NCBI GenBank assembly: GCA_001931905.2
Contig: MSJI02000766.1
Location: 36,617 to 100,616 of the forward strand
DNA: 64,000 bases
Origin: Cladosporium sp. IMV 00045
Taxonomy: Eukaryota; Ascomycota; Dothideomycetes; Cladosporiales; Cladosporiaceae
Direction: 5' to 3'
Shown: piece by piece, positions 31,538-42,219 of the stretch
How positions within the stretch are numbered: the first letter of the stretch is position 1
Layout of the letters: each line of letters opens with the position of its first letter
Notes under the pieces: generated by a model
What the model saw: the letters and a program-made list of their open reading frames with translations, nothing else
What the model was told of the DNA's origin: nothing
Database searches by the model: none
Made by a program: the position numbers and the translations under genes

Positions 31538-34254
31538 ATGGCGTATCAGCAACAGCCCGGCATGGCTAATGGCCCTGCTGGGTCAGGGGATCACCATGGG
31601 CCGCAGGGGACTGAATACACGTTGCAAGGTGCGTACTACCAGTGGACAAACAAGAGATGCAGGAGAACTCTAGGCGGCTCGAGGGAAGGAAACAGCACTA
31701 AATAATGGGAGTACTGACCAAGCCACTTTCCTTAAGGTGTCATGCGCTTCCTTCAAATCGAATGGCACAACCACGAACGCGCTCGCAACGCCTGGGACAT
31801 TGAGCGCGCAGAGATGAAGGCAAAGATCGCAAAACAGGAGGGAGAGAACAGGCAGGCAAAGAGGCTGAATGAGCAATTGGACCGTCAAGTTAGGATGCTT
31901 GAGATGGCGCTCAGGAACGAACGCGCAAAATCGAAGGGAGGAAAGGTTGAAGAGAAGAAAGGCGCCGAGCCGGATGATAAGGATAAGAAGAAGAATGGAG
32001 AGGAGAAGGGTAAGAAAGCGACAAAACGTGCGCACAGCCGCGATGTGTTCCCACGTAGAAAAACCGCAAGTGCTGACATGACTTTACACAGCTATCAACA
32101 GGCCTCACAATTCTTTCTTGCAAACGGATGACGATCTCGAAGGGGAGAAAGAGCGCGAACAATACCTTGACAAGACTTCGAAGCATTTGAAGAACTGCAT
32201 GAACGAGATCCAGTACCTCCTTACACCACCTCAGCACCCGCCTCCTCCACAGGTGCTACCAAACGGAAACTACACTGGTCTTCCTGAAGCGCCCATACCG
32301 GTCGAGGAATACTATGCGCGCCAGCACCAGCAGCAGATGCATCAAAATGCGCATACTTTCGCTCAGCCAACAGCCGCTCCAAACCATCAGCCACCACCAA
32401 TCCCAAACAGCCTTCCGCAAGCATCGAACCACCAGGATGAGTTGCAAGGTCGAGGCTTTGAATACCAGAATTATCATGGTGGAGCACCAACAAATCAGGA
32501 ACCGCCGCAGCAGGTCCACCAGCAAAATGCGGCTTTGGAAGAAAACGCAGAAAATGTCACTCATACATTTGACGCCGAGGGTAGGCCTATTCAAGATCAG
32601 GCACTTCCCCGAACGGGCGCACCGCAAATCAAGACTCAACAAGACACCGACGGCTGGACTTTTGACGAAGAGCCGCAACCGCAGCCGCAGCCCGAGTTCG
32701 AGATTTCGCCTCGCAGGCCTGATACCGATCTCTTCCCTAGTGCTGCCAATCTTCCCGCCAAATCTCCACCCAGGACTGGACCTGCGTCGCATCGAAGGAA
32801 AAGCTCTGGATCAACATCCATGTCAAGACGACGCAGCTCTCAAGGCAAGGCTGAATCTCATGACGGAACGAACGCGAGCGCCAACGCCGATCCGACTCAG
32901 TTCAAAGTGAAATTTGCTCTACGCGGTCATTTGGACGTGGTCCGTAGCGTTATATTCAGCGGCGGTGGCAGCCCAGGCGAACCCGAGGTCTGCACGGCAG
33001 GCGACGATGGAACGATCAAGCGTTGGATCATTCCAGCCTCCTACCAGAACTTCAACGCCACCACAAGCAGTCCCGATCTCGACGTACAGGCAATCTTCAC
33101 CCACAGAGGCCACGAAGGCATCGTCACATCGCTCACCTCATGTTCTGCAAGTGGCTTCAACACAGGCGGTCGGGCGAACGGTGATGGCTGGATTTTCTCA
33201 GGCGGTCAAGACGCTACAATCCGCGTGTGGGAGCGCGGTCGTGTCGATCCCAAGGAGACTCTGCACGGTCACACTGATGCGGTGTGGTCAGTATGCATCC
33301 TACCCACTACGGTTGGCGACATCTTCGGATCTCAGAGCAACAACTTCGGCGGACCTGAGCGGTTATTGCTTGTTTCGGCGTCCGCGGACGGTACAGTGAA
33401 GGTCTGGGCGGTCAGCCCTCCACCTCAGAGCTCTTCCCCGTCAACTGGAAGTCGACGTGGAGTTGGCGGCAGCAGACGACACAGTGTTACCAGTGGTAGC
33501 AATTTCCCCTCGAGCCCTCAACCAAGTGTTGCGAGCACGACGCCATTCACCTACACCCTGGTGCACTCCATCGAGCGTCCCGTATCTGGCGAAACGAAGG
33601 CTAGCCCGACATCTATTGCGCCGCTGTCCGCCACTGGCGAGACTTTCGTCGTCAGCTACACAGACTCCTCTGTGCTTTTGTTCGACACCAGAACCGGCGA
33701 AGAAGTCATTGGCATGGCAAGCAACGAAACCTACGATGGAACCATGGCAACAAGCATCAATACTGTCGTGGCCACCAGCATCGGATTAGAAGGCGCTGGT
33801 CCCGGACTCCTCGAGGCCTCTCGCGGTCTCGAACCAGAGGAAGTAGCAGCAGGCGCGACTGGCAGCAAGGAAGGCGTTGAAGGTGTCGTAATCACCGGAC
33901 ACGAAGACCGCTTCGTCAGGTTCTTCGACGCTAATTCCGGTAAGCGATCTCGCCATCAAAGGTCTCCAAACACGCTCACTGAAACACCTCCCAGGCCAAT
34001 GCACCTACACCATGCTCGCCCACCCCTCCGCCATATCCGCCCTCTGCCTCTCCAAGGACGGCCGCGAAGCCGTTTCCGCCGGGCACGACGCGAGCATACG
34101 TTTCTGGTCTCTGGAGAAGAGAATTTGCACGCAGGACATCGTCTCCCACCGGGCCATGCGCGGTGAAGGTGTTTGCGATGTTTGCTGGAGCAGCGATGGC
34201 AGGTTGGTCGTCAGCGCGGGCGGAGATGGTGTTGTCAAGGTTTTCGCGCGATGA
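31538..34254 (+). CDS. PRO11: Striatin family WD40 scaffold
   Basis: Four exons: 31538-31628, 31737-32009 (or to 32027), 32092-33939 and 33995-34254. It encodes about 820 residues. The N-terminus has [20 protein letters not shown], the caveolin-binding and coiled-coil start of striatin, then a coiled coil (about 35-90) and [17 protein letters not shown] proline/glutamine-rich middle separates this from about six WD40 repeats ([15 protein letters not shown] onward, ending [20 protein letters not shown]). Striatins scaffold the STRIPAK complex with PP2A and control hyphal fusion, polarity and fruiting. The exon 2 donor is ambiguous: GTAAGA at 32010 or GTGCGC at 32028, both in frame and six codons apart. 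The last WD40 exon is joined by a 55-nt intron. Confidence 0.9.
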
Positions 34255-35164
34255 TGGCGAGGCGGAGATTTTTCTGCCAGTAGATGGATGATAGGGGAAA
34301 GTAGAGGAGTGAGCTGTGCTTGTATGTGCATTGTAAGAAGTACCATGATGGGAAATCGGTTTCGTTCTTTTGATAAAAGATGAAAATGGTGCATAGCATT
34401 TTCCTTGGCTTTTTCTTTTACTTGTCACTATTACCTTCAGGCCAGCAATTTACATTCAACAGCTGTGGCTAGGCTGGTACCAAGAAATCGAGCAATTTGT
34501 GTCATTCGCTTTGCCATCAATCTCTCATTTCTGGGGTTGGGTTGTGGTTGTTTTGTTATGTGAGGGTACCTCTTGTTTCGAGACGACTCATGCTGGTGTT
34601 ACGGAGCTATCATACCCGCTTTGCCGCGCTCCCGTGTAGGCATTGTAAGGCCGGCCCGAACATCAATAGCCGATAGTCCAAGACATTATCATCTATCTCG
34701 CAGATAGCCAGTGCCGTCACGAGTGAAAGGGCATTGGCATACATGCTGCCGCTGGATCGACATGGCAATCTACTGCGTTGGCTTATTTGTTTCCTCAACG
34801 GCCTGCCTGAGTAGGCTTTCTATCCGCATACAGCTACCAAGAGGTGCGGCTCCAATGGTGCAACACACGTCATGTTGATAAACGCGGAGATCAATGTACG
34901 ATGACAAATGTATGTATCAACGATTCAAGCAGCACCTCCCGTGCCGTGTCTTCCATGATTTGTACAGATCCCACTCATAGACCTGTCTATCCCCATTGAC
35001 AGCCACCTCATCATCCTATCCCTTCGTCGTTTCTAGGGAGGCAGTATCTGGGTGATCATTGTATACACAAGGTTTCATTCTCCACTCTAAAACTACATAC
35101 ACCAAAGTTGACGATCAGACGAAGAGATACGAGCCAGCAACGCTCCGGAGGATATTCTTTTACT
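34255..35164. other. Intergenic, 910 bp
   Basis: Contains the 3' end of the striatin gene and the promoter of the monooxygenase. I see no gene, RNA or repeat in it. Confidence 0.5.
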
Positions 35165-37184
35165 ATGGCAGATCACGAGAGGACGGCCAGCATGCTCGGC
35201 ATGCCCATCATCGAGACGCCAGTACTGATCATTGGCTCATCGATGGTTGGTATGACCCTCAGCGCGCTCCTCGCCAAACAGGGGATCCGGGATTGCCTTA
35301 CGATCGAACGACATCCGAGTACCGCGATACACCCTCGAGCAGCACTCTTCCATCCGCGAACGATGCAGATCTATCGCGAGCTGGGCTTGTATGACGAAAT
35401 GTATTCCGAGTCTCTGAAGCATTACGACGAGCATGCCGGCCTTCACATCGTCGAGACTCTAGCAGGGAAACATTTGGGGACATACATGAAGGATATCAAC
35501 GACGGGATCGAGAACATCTCTCCCACGCGCAGGCTGTTCTTGACGCAGCAGATGTTCGAGCCGTTGCTGCGACAGCATGCTGTGGAAAACGGAGCTGCGT
35601 TGAGGTTCAGCACCGAGCTCGTGGACTTTCAGCATGATCAGGAGGGCGTGACGGCTTTGATAAGGAATAATGAGACCGGCGAGAAGCAGATCGTGAAGGC
35701 GAAGTATATGGTTGCCTGCGACGGGAACAGAAGCCCGGCACGCGAGAAGCTTGGGATCAAGACGCAAGGACATGGCCTGCTCAGTCACTCGTTGACGATC
35801 TATTTCGACGCGGATCTCGGCAAGTTTGTCAAAGACAAGTACAACGGAGTCATCTATGTCGAAAATGAGGATATCAGAGGGTTCTTCCGACTCGATAAGA
35901 CAGGCCGCGAGGGCTTCCTCGTCGTCAACACAGCGGGCAAGAGGGGGACTGAGGAGAGCAGACATCCTTCGATCGGGATTACCGACGAGAAGGCAGGGGA
36001 AATGCTCCGCGCTGCAATCGGCGCAGACGTCGACTTCAAGATCACGCTTCTCTCGCCCTGGGATGCCGAATGCAAGGTTGCCGAGCGCTTCAATGATGGC
36101 AAAGTAATCCTGGCAGGAGACGCAGCCCACGTCGTGACACCCCACGGTATGAGACTGAAACTATAACCACATATGGTGTTTGAAACGCCAAGCTGACTTC
36201 TACCTTCATTCTATAGGCGGTTTTGGAGGCAACACCGGCATCCAGGATGCACACAACATAGCCTGGAAGTTGGCGCTCATTCTGAAGGGCAAAGCCGGCG
36301 AAGAGCTGGTGACGAAGACGTACCACGACGAGCGTTACCCAGTCTGTAAGAAGACAGTCGACCAAGTATTCGAGCGCTTCGTCGTCCGCGCAGCGCCAGA
36401 TCTGTTTGCAGACGATGCGGAAGTGGAAGAAGAGGTGCCCGAACCGCATCTCGAGCTCGGGTATCAATATCATTCGAGGTCGCTGACGACGAACAAACTG
36501 GGTTCTGTGACTTCAGATCCCACGACAGCGGAAGCGAGACCCGGAACTATGGCGCATCATGTTCTGATCAAGACGAAAGACCGCGAGGATGAGGCATATC
36601 CAGTCGCTGACCTGCTTGGTTCTGACTTCGTGCTCATCGCAGGCCACGAAGGCTCAGCTTGGCTGGACGCCGCAAGAGCAGCAGTGAAGAACGACTCGAC
36701 TCTGCCGGAGCTCGTAACGCATCAACTCACACAGTACAACACTCCGTTCTACGAGAAATACGACATCACCACAGCCGGCTGCGTTCTGGTCCGACCTGAT
36801 GGTTTTGTGGCTTGGTCAGAGGCAAAGTGTGCATCGAGCGGCTGGGGAGCAATGGGTCTCCCAGATGGCGAGAATACCATCACGTGTGTCTTGAAGCAGA
36901 TTCTATGCATCACGCCGGAGCGAAGCACCACCCGTGCGAGCAGCATGGCTAGCGCTGACAGCGCGATAGCGCTCCCCAGAGACAATGGCACCGTTGGCTC
37001 CATGGCTGCGGAAGTCTTCAAGCGGGAGCGAGCGCTGCAGCAGGAGAACGACGATCTGCATCGCCAACTGCGAGAGAATGAAGAGCGTCTCAGCGAGCTC
37101 CGGATGTTCAGTGAGCTCCAGAATAAGATGGCGATGCTGGCAATGAGACTTGACTTGCATACTGTTGGTATGGATGTGAAATGA
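35165..37184 (+). CDS. FAD aromatic hydroxylase with coiled-coil tail
   Basis: Exons 35165-36146 and 36217-37184 (70-nt intron, GTATGA...TATAG) give 649 residues. This is a class A flavin monooxygenase of the phenol hydroxylase/TfdB group. The dinucleotide fold is VLIIGSSMVGMTLSALLAKQ (the usual third glycine is Ser), the DG motif is MVACDGNRSPAREKLGI, and the GD motif GKVILAGDAAHVVTPHGG spans the splice site and continues GFGGNTGIQDAHNIAWKL. A thioredoxin-like C-terminal domain (about 455-580) ends in the aromatic hydroxylase pattern VLVRPDGFVAWS. The final 60 residues (ERALQQENDDLHRQLRENEE and on) form a heptad-rich coiled coil not usual in this family. Likely role: hydroxylation of a phenolic compound in catabolism or secondary metabolism; the substrate is unknown. 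Confidence 0.85.
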
Positions 37185-37721
37185 TTGTCAAACCTCTCTT
37201 TAGATGTTTGCGCAAAATCAATGATTAGAGGAGGTAGTTGACGTACAATGGTAGTGGACTTATCTCACTTTCCTCGATTTTTCGCATCGAAATATTGGAC
37301 CTTGAACAGCCTGACTTTCGGTATTGAACTTTCGTCATGCAACTTCGTCGCGCGAGACAAGAGCAAGCTCAGAATTCTGTCGTGAGAGACGCCGAAAGAA
37401 GGACGTCGATGACGAGACTGACAAACGCAGTAGCTAGTATCGAAGTCATGTCAATCGTCGACAGCCACTTCATGAGCATTAATGCAAGCAACAGAATTCT
37501 TATTAGCTACAGTAGACCAGGTCAAGAAGTAATCGCTGAGCTTTTCTGAGAATCTCGCGGAATATCAGCGACCATCCACTGCCACCGTCAATGCGTCTCC
37601 ATGATCTCATCGGCTCCGAATGATCCTTGAGGCTTAGCCTCACCAGAACACTTCAGCCTAGCACCTCTCATGCATCGATCATCTATCCAGAGAGTTGAGC
37701 ATCAGCAGCAGCAAAGCCCTC
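37185..37721. other. Intergenic
   Basis: The 3' regions of two convergent genes. A 70-codon plus-strand frame (37337-37549) has no recognisable domain and is not called. Confidence 0.5.
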
Positions 37722-38234
37722 TCAATCCTCCAAATCTCCCCCAAAAGCAGCACTGCCCTCCCCCTCGTCCTCAATACTCCCAACCACATCCTCATCGTCC
37801 TCGCCCTCCTCAGTCTTGACCTTGAGACCCCCCTTCGCCTTGCCACCGTTCACAGGCTTGAAAAGCTCCTCGTCATCCGAAACTCCCCCCTTGCCCTTCT
37901 TCTGCGTCTTCTTCGAAGCACTCTTCGGCGTGCTCTTGCTCTTCTTGGTCGCAGGAGACTTGCTGACTCCACCGACCGGGGAGGCAGGAGCAGCAGCGCC
38001 CGTGAGCTTCTTGCGCTTGATTGTGTTCCAGCGCGCGCGGAAGCTGGCGCTGTCTTGGTAGCCGAGCTGGGCGGCGACTTTCTCGATATCGAACTGGTTT
38101 GCTGATTAGTACGTGGAAGTTGAGGCGCTTGTTGGGAACTGGCTCACCTTGATGTCAGCGGTGAGGTTCTGCATGACGGCCATGATGATCTTGGTCTCGT
38201 TGGCGCTGAAGGCGCTGGTGGATTCGTCGGCCAT
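37722..38234 (-). CDS. Small Myb-like DNA-binding protein
   Basis: Complement exons 38234-38148 and 38093-37722 (54-nt intron GTGAGC...ACCAG) give 152 residues. The first 60 residues (ETKIIMAVMQNLTADIK joined to FDIEKVAAQLGYQDSASFRA, then RWNTIKRKK) form a three-helix Myb/SANT-like domain of the kind seen in many small filamentous-fungal proteins. The remainder is lysine-rich (KKSKSTPKSASKKTQKKGKG, histone-H1-like) and then strongly acidic (DEDVVGSIEDEGEG). This suggests a nuclear chromatin-associated protein. The longest frames at this locus lie on the other strand or miss the intron, so the gene is easily overlooked. The exact function is unknown. Confidence 0.75.
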
Positions 38235-38969
38235 GGTTGATGAGTTGGAAGGGTGGTTTGTGTTTGATGTAGGGTTTAGAAGGATGTTGATGGGTTGTGT
38301 ATTGTTTGACGAAGAAGAGCGCAGATTGGGTGTGGGAAGGAAAGGTTAGGGGAGTACATTATGTGATTTATGAACATGTGATGCAGCCGTTCGGCATGTG
38401 AATGATTTGGAAATGTGAATGCCACCCTTGATATCAGACTTCACTTATCTGCTTGTCTCCCATATGGGCTGAGTTGGGCAACGTGAACGCCGCTGTTCTT
38501 ATTGCATTTCACTTCAGATTCATGTCTCTCATGTGGACTACTTGCAACATCCCAGCAATTGTTGAACTCATCAAGACGGATTCTTAGTATCTTCAGTCTC
38601 GCGGTATATGATCCACAATCAAGTGTATCCATAGTCTGGCGTCTGAAAGTGGCTGCTGCCCGTTTGAGGACATTCTGAAACACACTCGCATACCCGTTCT
38701 GTCGGAGCTGCTGTTTGTCATCAAGTGTCGATTCTGGAACATTATCTGCATGGTGAAGACTTGCAGCTCATGGAAGTCAACTGCCATATTCGAACGCAGG
38801 TTCGTTCACTGTAAGACATGGCTTACCTTGGAGCAGGATGGGTTTACGCAAGCAAACACTGCTTCGAAACCCACATGGATATAAAATGAGCCTGAAGAGC
38901 GACCGGAAGACAGAAATTGTTCTCATCATTCCAAACACCCACTTACCATTGTTCGAGCCTCATCTCAAC
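38235..38969. other. Intergenic
   Basis: Divergent promoter region between the Myb-like gene and the repeat protein gene. The plus-strand frame is open from 38838, but the upstream 44 codons have no coding character that I can support. Confidence 0.45.
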
Positions 38970-39740
38970 ATGCCAGTGACTACACGCAGTCAAGCCCGGG
39001 CGATGCAGGCTCGGGCAACAGCCAACCCGCCGACAGACAATGAACAACGCATGCCTAACCCCACCGCACCTCCCGACATGCTTTCACAGTACAAGCAGCG
39101 TCTTCTGAGGAACGCTTTTCCGAGCAACAACGCAGCCATGCCCGGAGTGCTAGGACAGAGAGCACAAGCACCTTCCGACATGCTTCCGCAAGATAGGCAG
39201 CTTCTGAGTAACGCGTTTCAGAACGGCAATGCAGCCATGCCCGGGATTCCAGGACAGAGAGCACCAGCACCTCCGATGAGGCGACAAGTCCCGACCCACG
39301 AGCAACAAGTCGAGCTGCAGAATGCCGCCGCCATCATAGCCGAGATGGCCGCTAACCAAAATGCGATGGACCAAGCCGCCGCCGACGAGGCATGGAAGGC
39401 GCTCTGCGTATCCACTCTCGTGGTCGCGTGGAAAGCGCTCAACATCGCCGTATTGGCTTGCAACGCCAGAGTCAACACCAGACGATTGACAATGCTGCTC
39501 ACAGAGGACTTCGGCACAAGGTGGATTGGTATCGCGCACGATATGTGGTCGGGGATCTTCCGGTTTGTGCTGTTCGCCGTCGCGTTACATCTTGCAGATG
39601 TGCTGGTCGTTCGCCAGGTTTTCAGCCGCCGACCGATGTCGGTTAGAGATAGAGCGAAGGCGAGTGCAGCGCTTTTCCTAAGAATAGGTGGATACCTGGA
39701 GGAGATTCTGCCGTGGTTGCTGGTGTTGTTCGTTTGGTAG
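38970..39740 (+). CDS. Hypothetical repeat protein with C-terminal membrane segments
   Basis: From the ATG of MPVTTRSQARAMQ, 256 residues (or 300 from 38838). It is not a family I recognise. The N-terminal third contains two tandem 33-34-residue units with the pattern P-DML-Q--QRLL-NAF---NAAMPG--GQRA. The middle is alanine-rich and helical (AAAIIAEMAANQNAMDQAAA). The C-terminal half has two hydrophobic segments (GIFRFVLFAVALHLADVLVV and the final EEILPWLLVLFVW) that may cross or enter a membrane. The gene has no intron. It is probably lineage-restricted, and existence as a gene rests on the clean open frame and repeat conservation at protein level. Confidence 0.5.
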   Translation: MPVTTRSQARAMQARATANPPTDNEQRMPNPTAPPDMLSQYKQRLLRNAFPSNNAAMPGVLGQRAQAPSDMLPQDRQLLSNAFQNGNAAMPGIPGQRAPAPPMRRQVPTHEQQVELQNAAAIIAEMAANQNAMDQAAADEAWKALCVSTLVVAWKALNIAVLACNARVNTRRLTMLLTEDFGTRWIGIAHDMWSGIFRFVLFAVALHLADVLVVRQVFSRRPMSVRDRAKASAALFLRIGGYLEEILPWLLVLFVW

Positions 39741-40734
39741 ACGGGTCGCAGTAATGTCGTTTGCTCGTTTGGTAGTGCCACAGCACAAAGGGGGAGATCT
39801 TTTCGCAAGGCTGTGAAGTCGTTAGGGCGTCTGGGAAGAATGACAGATGCATGCTGAGATGTTAAAGCTTGGTCACAAAAATAGATGGCATGTACCTTGT
39901 ACATCCAATAGAGGAAATTCTAATTTAGTGACATCTCTTCGGCTCTACCGTTCGTCATTCGGAGATCTTGTTGGCTCAAAGATCTGCATTCGAAATGCTG
40001 AGGATGTTCATGAGTAGACAGACGTCATCTCACTTCCAATAGGATGACATTAATACTGTTGGCATCATATGTCGTCGCGATAAATTATGAAAGAACAAGA
40101 AACACCCTCAAGACGTGAAGTCAGGACCAAAGTCACGTGCTCGGCTCTCCAAGGTCAAAGACCGAAACAACAGCCAGCCCCAGCGACTCACCCGCCAACC
40201 ACAACACTTCTCGACGTCAGCAAAGCACAGCAGCAGGCCATAACGCGCGTTCAGCCTTGCGCTGATACTCACACAACACGAGGGGTCTCAATCAATACGT
40301 CGCCAGCCTCGTCGGACAAAGAGTAAGCATATGCAGCACGTCATGCACGACTGGCTTGATGATCCTTGCGGGCAGTCGTGGCTCTCCGGCGCAGCAGTAT
40401 ACGGCCCGCGAGACACGCCAGCCTTCGCCCGCCTCATCCCCACGACCTGAAAGGCTGGTAATCGGGGTTGTTGGTTGGATGGTCGGGGTCGGTAAGTGTG
40501 CATTCACCGATTTCTTGTCATCCCATTACATGTATACATAGTCCGATTCCCTCTGCATTGCTTACCGTTGCTTCTTCGTTTCCTTGTTTACTTTGATTTT
40601 TCCACCCAGCCTCTTAACCCAGTTTCCTGCTTTCTCATCGTTGCTTGTGGCGTCGATACTGGTGCTGCTTGGATACAACGTCTATATAGATCTGCCGATT
40701 GCCTTCAACGATCGGTGCTTGGAGTTCATCCACA
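39741..40734. other. Intergenic, about 1 kb
   Basis: No supported gene. A 79-codon plus frame (40087-40326) and frames on both strands at 40288-40541 lack any recognisable feature. Confidence 0.5.
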
Positions 40735-41743
40735 ATGACCACAACGACTCTCCAACTACAACGGGCGGCCATCGTCCTATCACTGGGTAAGAAGACTCAA
40801 TCGCTCGTTTTGTATCAACCATACTAACAAGGCTACAGCAACCCTCATCACAGCACAAGGACCGCCTAGCGGATTCGGCGGCTTTGGCGGTAGCAGCAAC
40901 GACGATGACAGCTCCAGCTCCAGCTCCAGCTCCAGCTCCAGCTCAAGTTCAGACTCCAACTCCAACTTTGACTCCAGCTCCTTCGGCAGCAGCAGCAACA
41001 ACGGCGGTAGCAACCGCGGCTTCGGCGGCGGCCGCTTCGGCGACGCGCAAATAATGATAACCGCGCACGCCGTCCTCGCCACCCTAGCATTCGGCTTCCT
41101 CTTCCCCGTAGGCGGCATCATGATCCGCCTGGGCTCCTTCCCAGGCCTCTGGATCGTCCACGGCCTGTTCCAAATCTTCGCTTTCCTGCTGTACACGGCC
41201 GCCTTCGGGATCGGAGTGTGGATGACGCGCAATTTCTACACGCTCAACGACGCTCACCCCATCATCGGCATCGTCGTCTTCGCGCTGTTGGTTTTCCAGC
41301 CTTTGCTCGGCTTCCTGCACCACGTCTTCTTCAAGCGCTATAACGCCCGCACCATTTGGTCGTACGGACATATCTGGTTCGGCCGCGCGGTGATTATCCT
41401 CGGAATCGTGAACGGCGGGCTCGGTTTGGGACTTGCGAAGCGCACCGGGGTCATGGCGCCCAGCAACGGCGCGGTGATCGGCTACTCGGTCGGCGCGGGC
41501 GTCATGGGGCTGGCGTACCTTCTCTCTGCCTGGTATGGCGAGAGGAAGCGTAGCCGCTCTAGGACTGCTGCTGCTAGGGCGAATGTGCCTGTCAAGGATG
41601 GGGAGGGTTCTAGCAGGAACAGCAGCCCTAGGGACGCGCCTAGGAGGGAGTACTATAAGACTGAGAGGGGCTATGTGCGTCGCGCCAGCCATAGTCGCCA
41701 CAGTGGTCAGAGGCGTATGAGTAGAGGTCAGGGATATGCGTGA
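40735..41743 (+). CDS. Cytochrome b561-like membrane protein
   Basis: Exons 40735-40786 and 40839-41743 (52-nt intron GTAAGA...TACAG) give 318 residues. A signal peptide (MTTTTLQLQRAAIVLSLATL, cleaved near AQG) is split by the intron. A Ser/Asp/Asn/Gly-rich outer segment of about 60 residues follows, and then about five transmembrane helices of the b561/ferric reductase-like type. The expected haem histidines are visible in ITAHAVLATLAFG, IVHGLFQIF, DAHPIIGIVV and YGHIWFGR. Such proteins carry electrons across membranes, often with ascorbate or an attached DOMON domain, which is absent here. The tail is Arg/Ser-rich and cytosolic. The serine stretch is encoded by an AGCTCC hexamer run. Confidence 0.8.
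40910..40945 (+). repeat. AGCTCC hexanucleotide repeat in coding sequence
   Basis: Five perfect AGCTCC units and a sixth AGCTCA, each encoding Ser-Ser, within the b561-like gene. Length variation would change the serine-rich outer segment in frame. Confidence 0.85.
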
Positions 41744-42219
41744 GGGGTGATGTGATGAGATGAGTCTTGTTTTTTTTTTTTTTCTTTTTTTCCTCTCCTG
41801 GCGGAAGGGAGGATGAAGATGTATCAGCATATTTTCCGGCGACTTGGAAGGCTGCGTGTGTGGCCAGTACATCATGATGTTTTCTTATTATTGTGTATGA
41901 GTTTGCTTCCAATATACCACGAGGATAGATTAACAGTGCGATTGCAATACCAACAGCGAACATGACTGCAATATCATAGGTATTTACTCAGCCAGTACAC
42001 GACGTGCCTTGGTGCTTTCACTTGTAATCCAGACAAGGTACCCGAGGAATGCTCAAACTCCAGCTCAGGCATAGAGGAAGTGCAACAGACGACATCATCA
42101 TCCACCTTCTTTTTTGGTCGGCCAACGGAACAGGAATAGTATCACAGCTCAAAAGCCGCACGACACCAAGCCTCCAAAATAATCCAAAATCAAATAAAAG
42201 CTCGAAAGCCAACCCCATC
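41744..42219. other. Intergenic between convergent genes
   Basis: Holds the 3' regions of the b561-like and T5orf172 genes, with a T-rich tract at about 41769-41790. Nothing else is recognised. Confidence 0.5.
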
